Assembly (NCBI GenBank): GCA_018056145.1
Contig: JAGPGE010000049.1
Location: 1-14,556 of the forward strand
Reading direction: 5' to 3'
Length of the DNA stretch: 14,556 nucleotides
From: Armatimonadota bacterium
GTDB lineage: Bacteria; Armatimonadota; Zipacnadia; Zipacnadales; JABUFB01
How positions within the stretch are numbered: position 1 is the first letter of the stretch; each line of letters starts with the position of its first letter. Positions 13,730-14,556 of this stretch are shown one piece after another. Below the pieces are notes generated by a model. The model had not been told where the DNA came from. It was given only the letters and a program-made list of their open reading frames with translations, and did not search any database. Made by a program: the position numbers and the translations under genes.

Positions 13730-14556
13730 ATGCCAATCATCTCAAAGATAGACCGCAAGAGCCCCAAGACCCGGCTGCTCATCGGGTTCATTTACATCGC
13801 CCTGAGTGCTGGGGCCGTGACGATGCTGTACCCCTTCGGCCTTATGCTCGCGGGGAGCACGAAGAGTGCGGTGGACTTCCCCCACAATGTGATCATCCCG
13901 CAATTCTTGGTGGATGACGAGGCGCTGTACCGCAAGCACATCGAGGGGCTGTTCAACGAGTCCTTGGAGCAGATGCTCATCGCGTACGGTGTCCCGGCGA
14001 CGTCTTTCCTCACGCTGGAGATGCCGGCGGAAGTGAACACCAAGCTGGTTTCTGAATGGCGGGCATTCCTGGATGAGGAGAAGCCGCCGTTCTACAGCTA
14101 CGCCGTGGGCTACCTGCATGCGCCGGTCTCCCGGGGAGTGCTGCCAAGCGCACTGCGCCAGTTCAAAGCACAGCTCATTGAGCGGTTCGATGACGACATC
14201 ACTGAGATGAACAGGGAGCTGGGGACGGAGTTCGTCAACTGGAATGCCTTCTGGATGCTCCCCGAGGACTATACCCTCCGGCGCAACAAACCGGGCAACG
14301 GGCCGCTGGACCTGGCCTTCCGGGAGTTCAAGCAGACCCTCCCCGTGGAACAGCGCACCTATTTCAGTATTGAGGGCTTCTACAAGAAGTCGTTCCTCAA
14401 GAGCCAGTACACCGACGAGATTGAGGCTTACAACAAGGAGCATGGGACGAAGTACGCCAGCTGGGACGAGATCCATCTGAGCCGGCGCCTGCCCCAGGGC
14501 ACGGCGAAGGAGCGGGAGGACTGGGAGACCTTCGTCCGCACGATTCTGAACATGCT
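13730..14556 (+). CDS. MalG-type ABC permease with large extracytoplasmic insert, 5' part (right-truncated)
   Basis: 275 complete codons are seen from ATG 13730; the frame is open to the right edge. The ribosome binding site is weak (AGAAG at 13720-13724). Called as a permease because TM1 (16-38) runs into YPFGLMLAGSTKSAVDFP, the usual MalG start, and because it directly follows a MalF-type fusion as in operon 1. The ATPase-docking motif would lie beyond the window. From about residue 57 the sequence is an extracytoplasmic domain of more than 215 residues, helical and charged, unlike the strand-rich insert of the permease at 3894. It contains two copies of a short pattern: ITEMNRELGTEFVNW and EIEAYNKEHGTKYASW (about 157-171 and 230-245), each followed by an acidic-aromatic helix ending FREFK or ETFVR. 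A similar N-x3-GT-x-Y-x2-W pattern occurs in some glycoside hydrolases (from memory). Confidence 0.75.
   Translation, partial: MPIISKIDRKSPKTRLLIGFIYIALSAGAVTMLYPFGLMLAGSTKSAVDFPHNVIIPQFLVDDEALYRKHIEGLFNESLEQMLIAYGVPATSFLTLEMPAEVNTKLVSEWRAFLDEEKPPFYSYAVGYLHAPVSRGVLPSALRQFKAQLIERFDDDITEMNRELGTEFVNWNAFWMLPEDYTLRRNKPGNGPLDLAFREFKQTLPVEQRTYFSIEGFYKKSFLKSQYTDEIEAYNKEHGTKYASWDEIHLSRRLPQGTAKEREDWETFVRTILNM

Overview
The window is GC-rich bacterial DNA (about 60-65% G+C by eye), densely coded, with eight complete protein genes, one gene cut at each edge, and no RNA gene, CRISPR array or insertion sequence that I can see. The gene mix is a siroheme-dependent heme branch, a 3-keto-disaccharide hydrolase (DUF1080), an oxygen-sensitive sulfatase maturase and sugar importers with permeases fused to binding proteins. 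It suggests an uncultured, glycan-using, at least partly anaerobic lineage such as Armatimonadota, Hydrogenedentota or Planctomycetota. That placement is an inference from gene content; there is no taxonomic marker in the window.

Layout. (1) Positions 2-1356: the 3' end of hemD (uroporphyrinogen-III synthase) overlaps the start of an ahbC-like radical SAM/SPASM gene, a tetrapyrrole operon. (2) 1489-5597: importer operon 1, a solute-binding protein fused to a MalF-type permease, overlapping by one base a MalG-type permease with a large extra extracytoplasmic domain. (3) 5649-6290 (minus): a DUF1080 protein, convergent with operon 1 and divergent from (4) 6517-7377, a dienelactone-hydrolase-family protein. 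(5) 7390-8637 (minus): an anaerobic sulfatase-maturating-enzyme-like radical SAM protein with a C-terminal SEC-C motif. (6) 8814-9158: an unrecognised 114-residue protein. (7) 9207-10487 (minus): a DegT/DnrJ/EryC1/StrS-type PLP aminotransferase. (8) 10880 to the right edge: importer operon 2, with the same two-gene architecture as operon 1 (binding protein fused to MalF, then MalG with a big insert) but clearly different sequences.

How they fit together. The importers presumably bring in oligosaccharides or glycosides. The DUF1080 protein, and less certainly the dienelactone-hydrolase and aminotransferase genes, may act on sugar derivatives, and the sulfatase maturase would activate sulfatases encoded elsewhere. 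No importer ATPase is in the window, so a shared MalK/MsmK/UgpC-type ATPase from elsewhere is assumed.

The two most notable observations are these. First, six of the transcription-unit heads carry a bipartite upstream element, xxAGG-N17/18-CGAA, correctly oriented and 35-76 nt before the start codon; its spacing looks like a -35/-10 pair of an alternative sigma factor. Second, a tethered CUT1-type importer architecture occurs twice, with the binding protein covalently fused to the MalF subunit and a large extracytoplasmic domain inserted at the TM1-TM2 loop of the MalG subunit.
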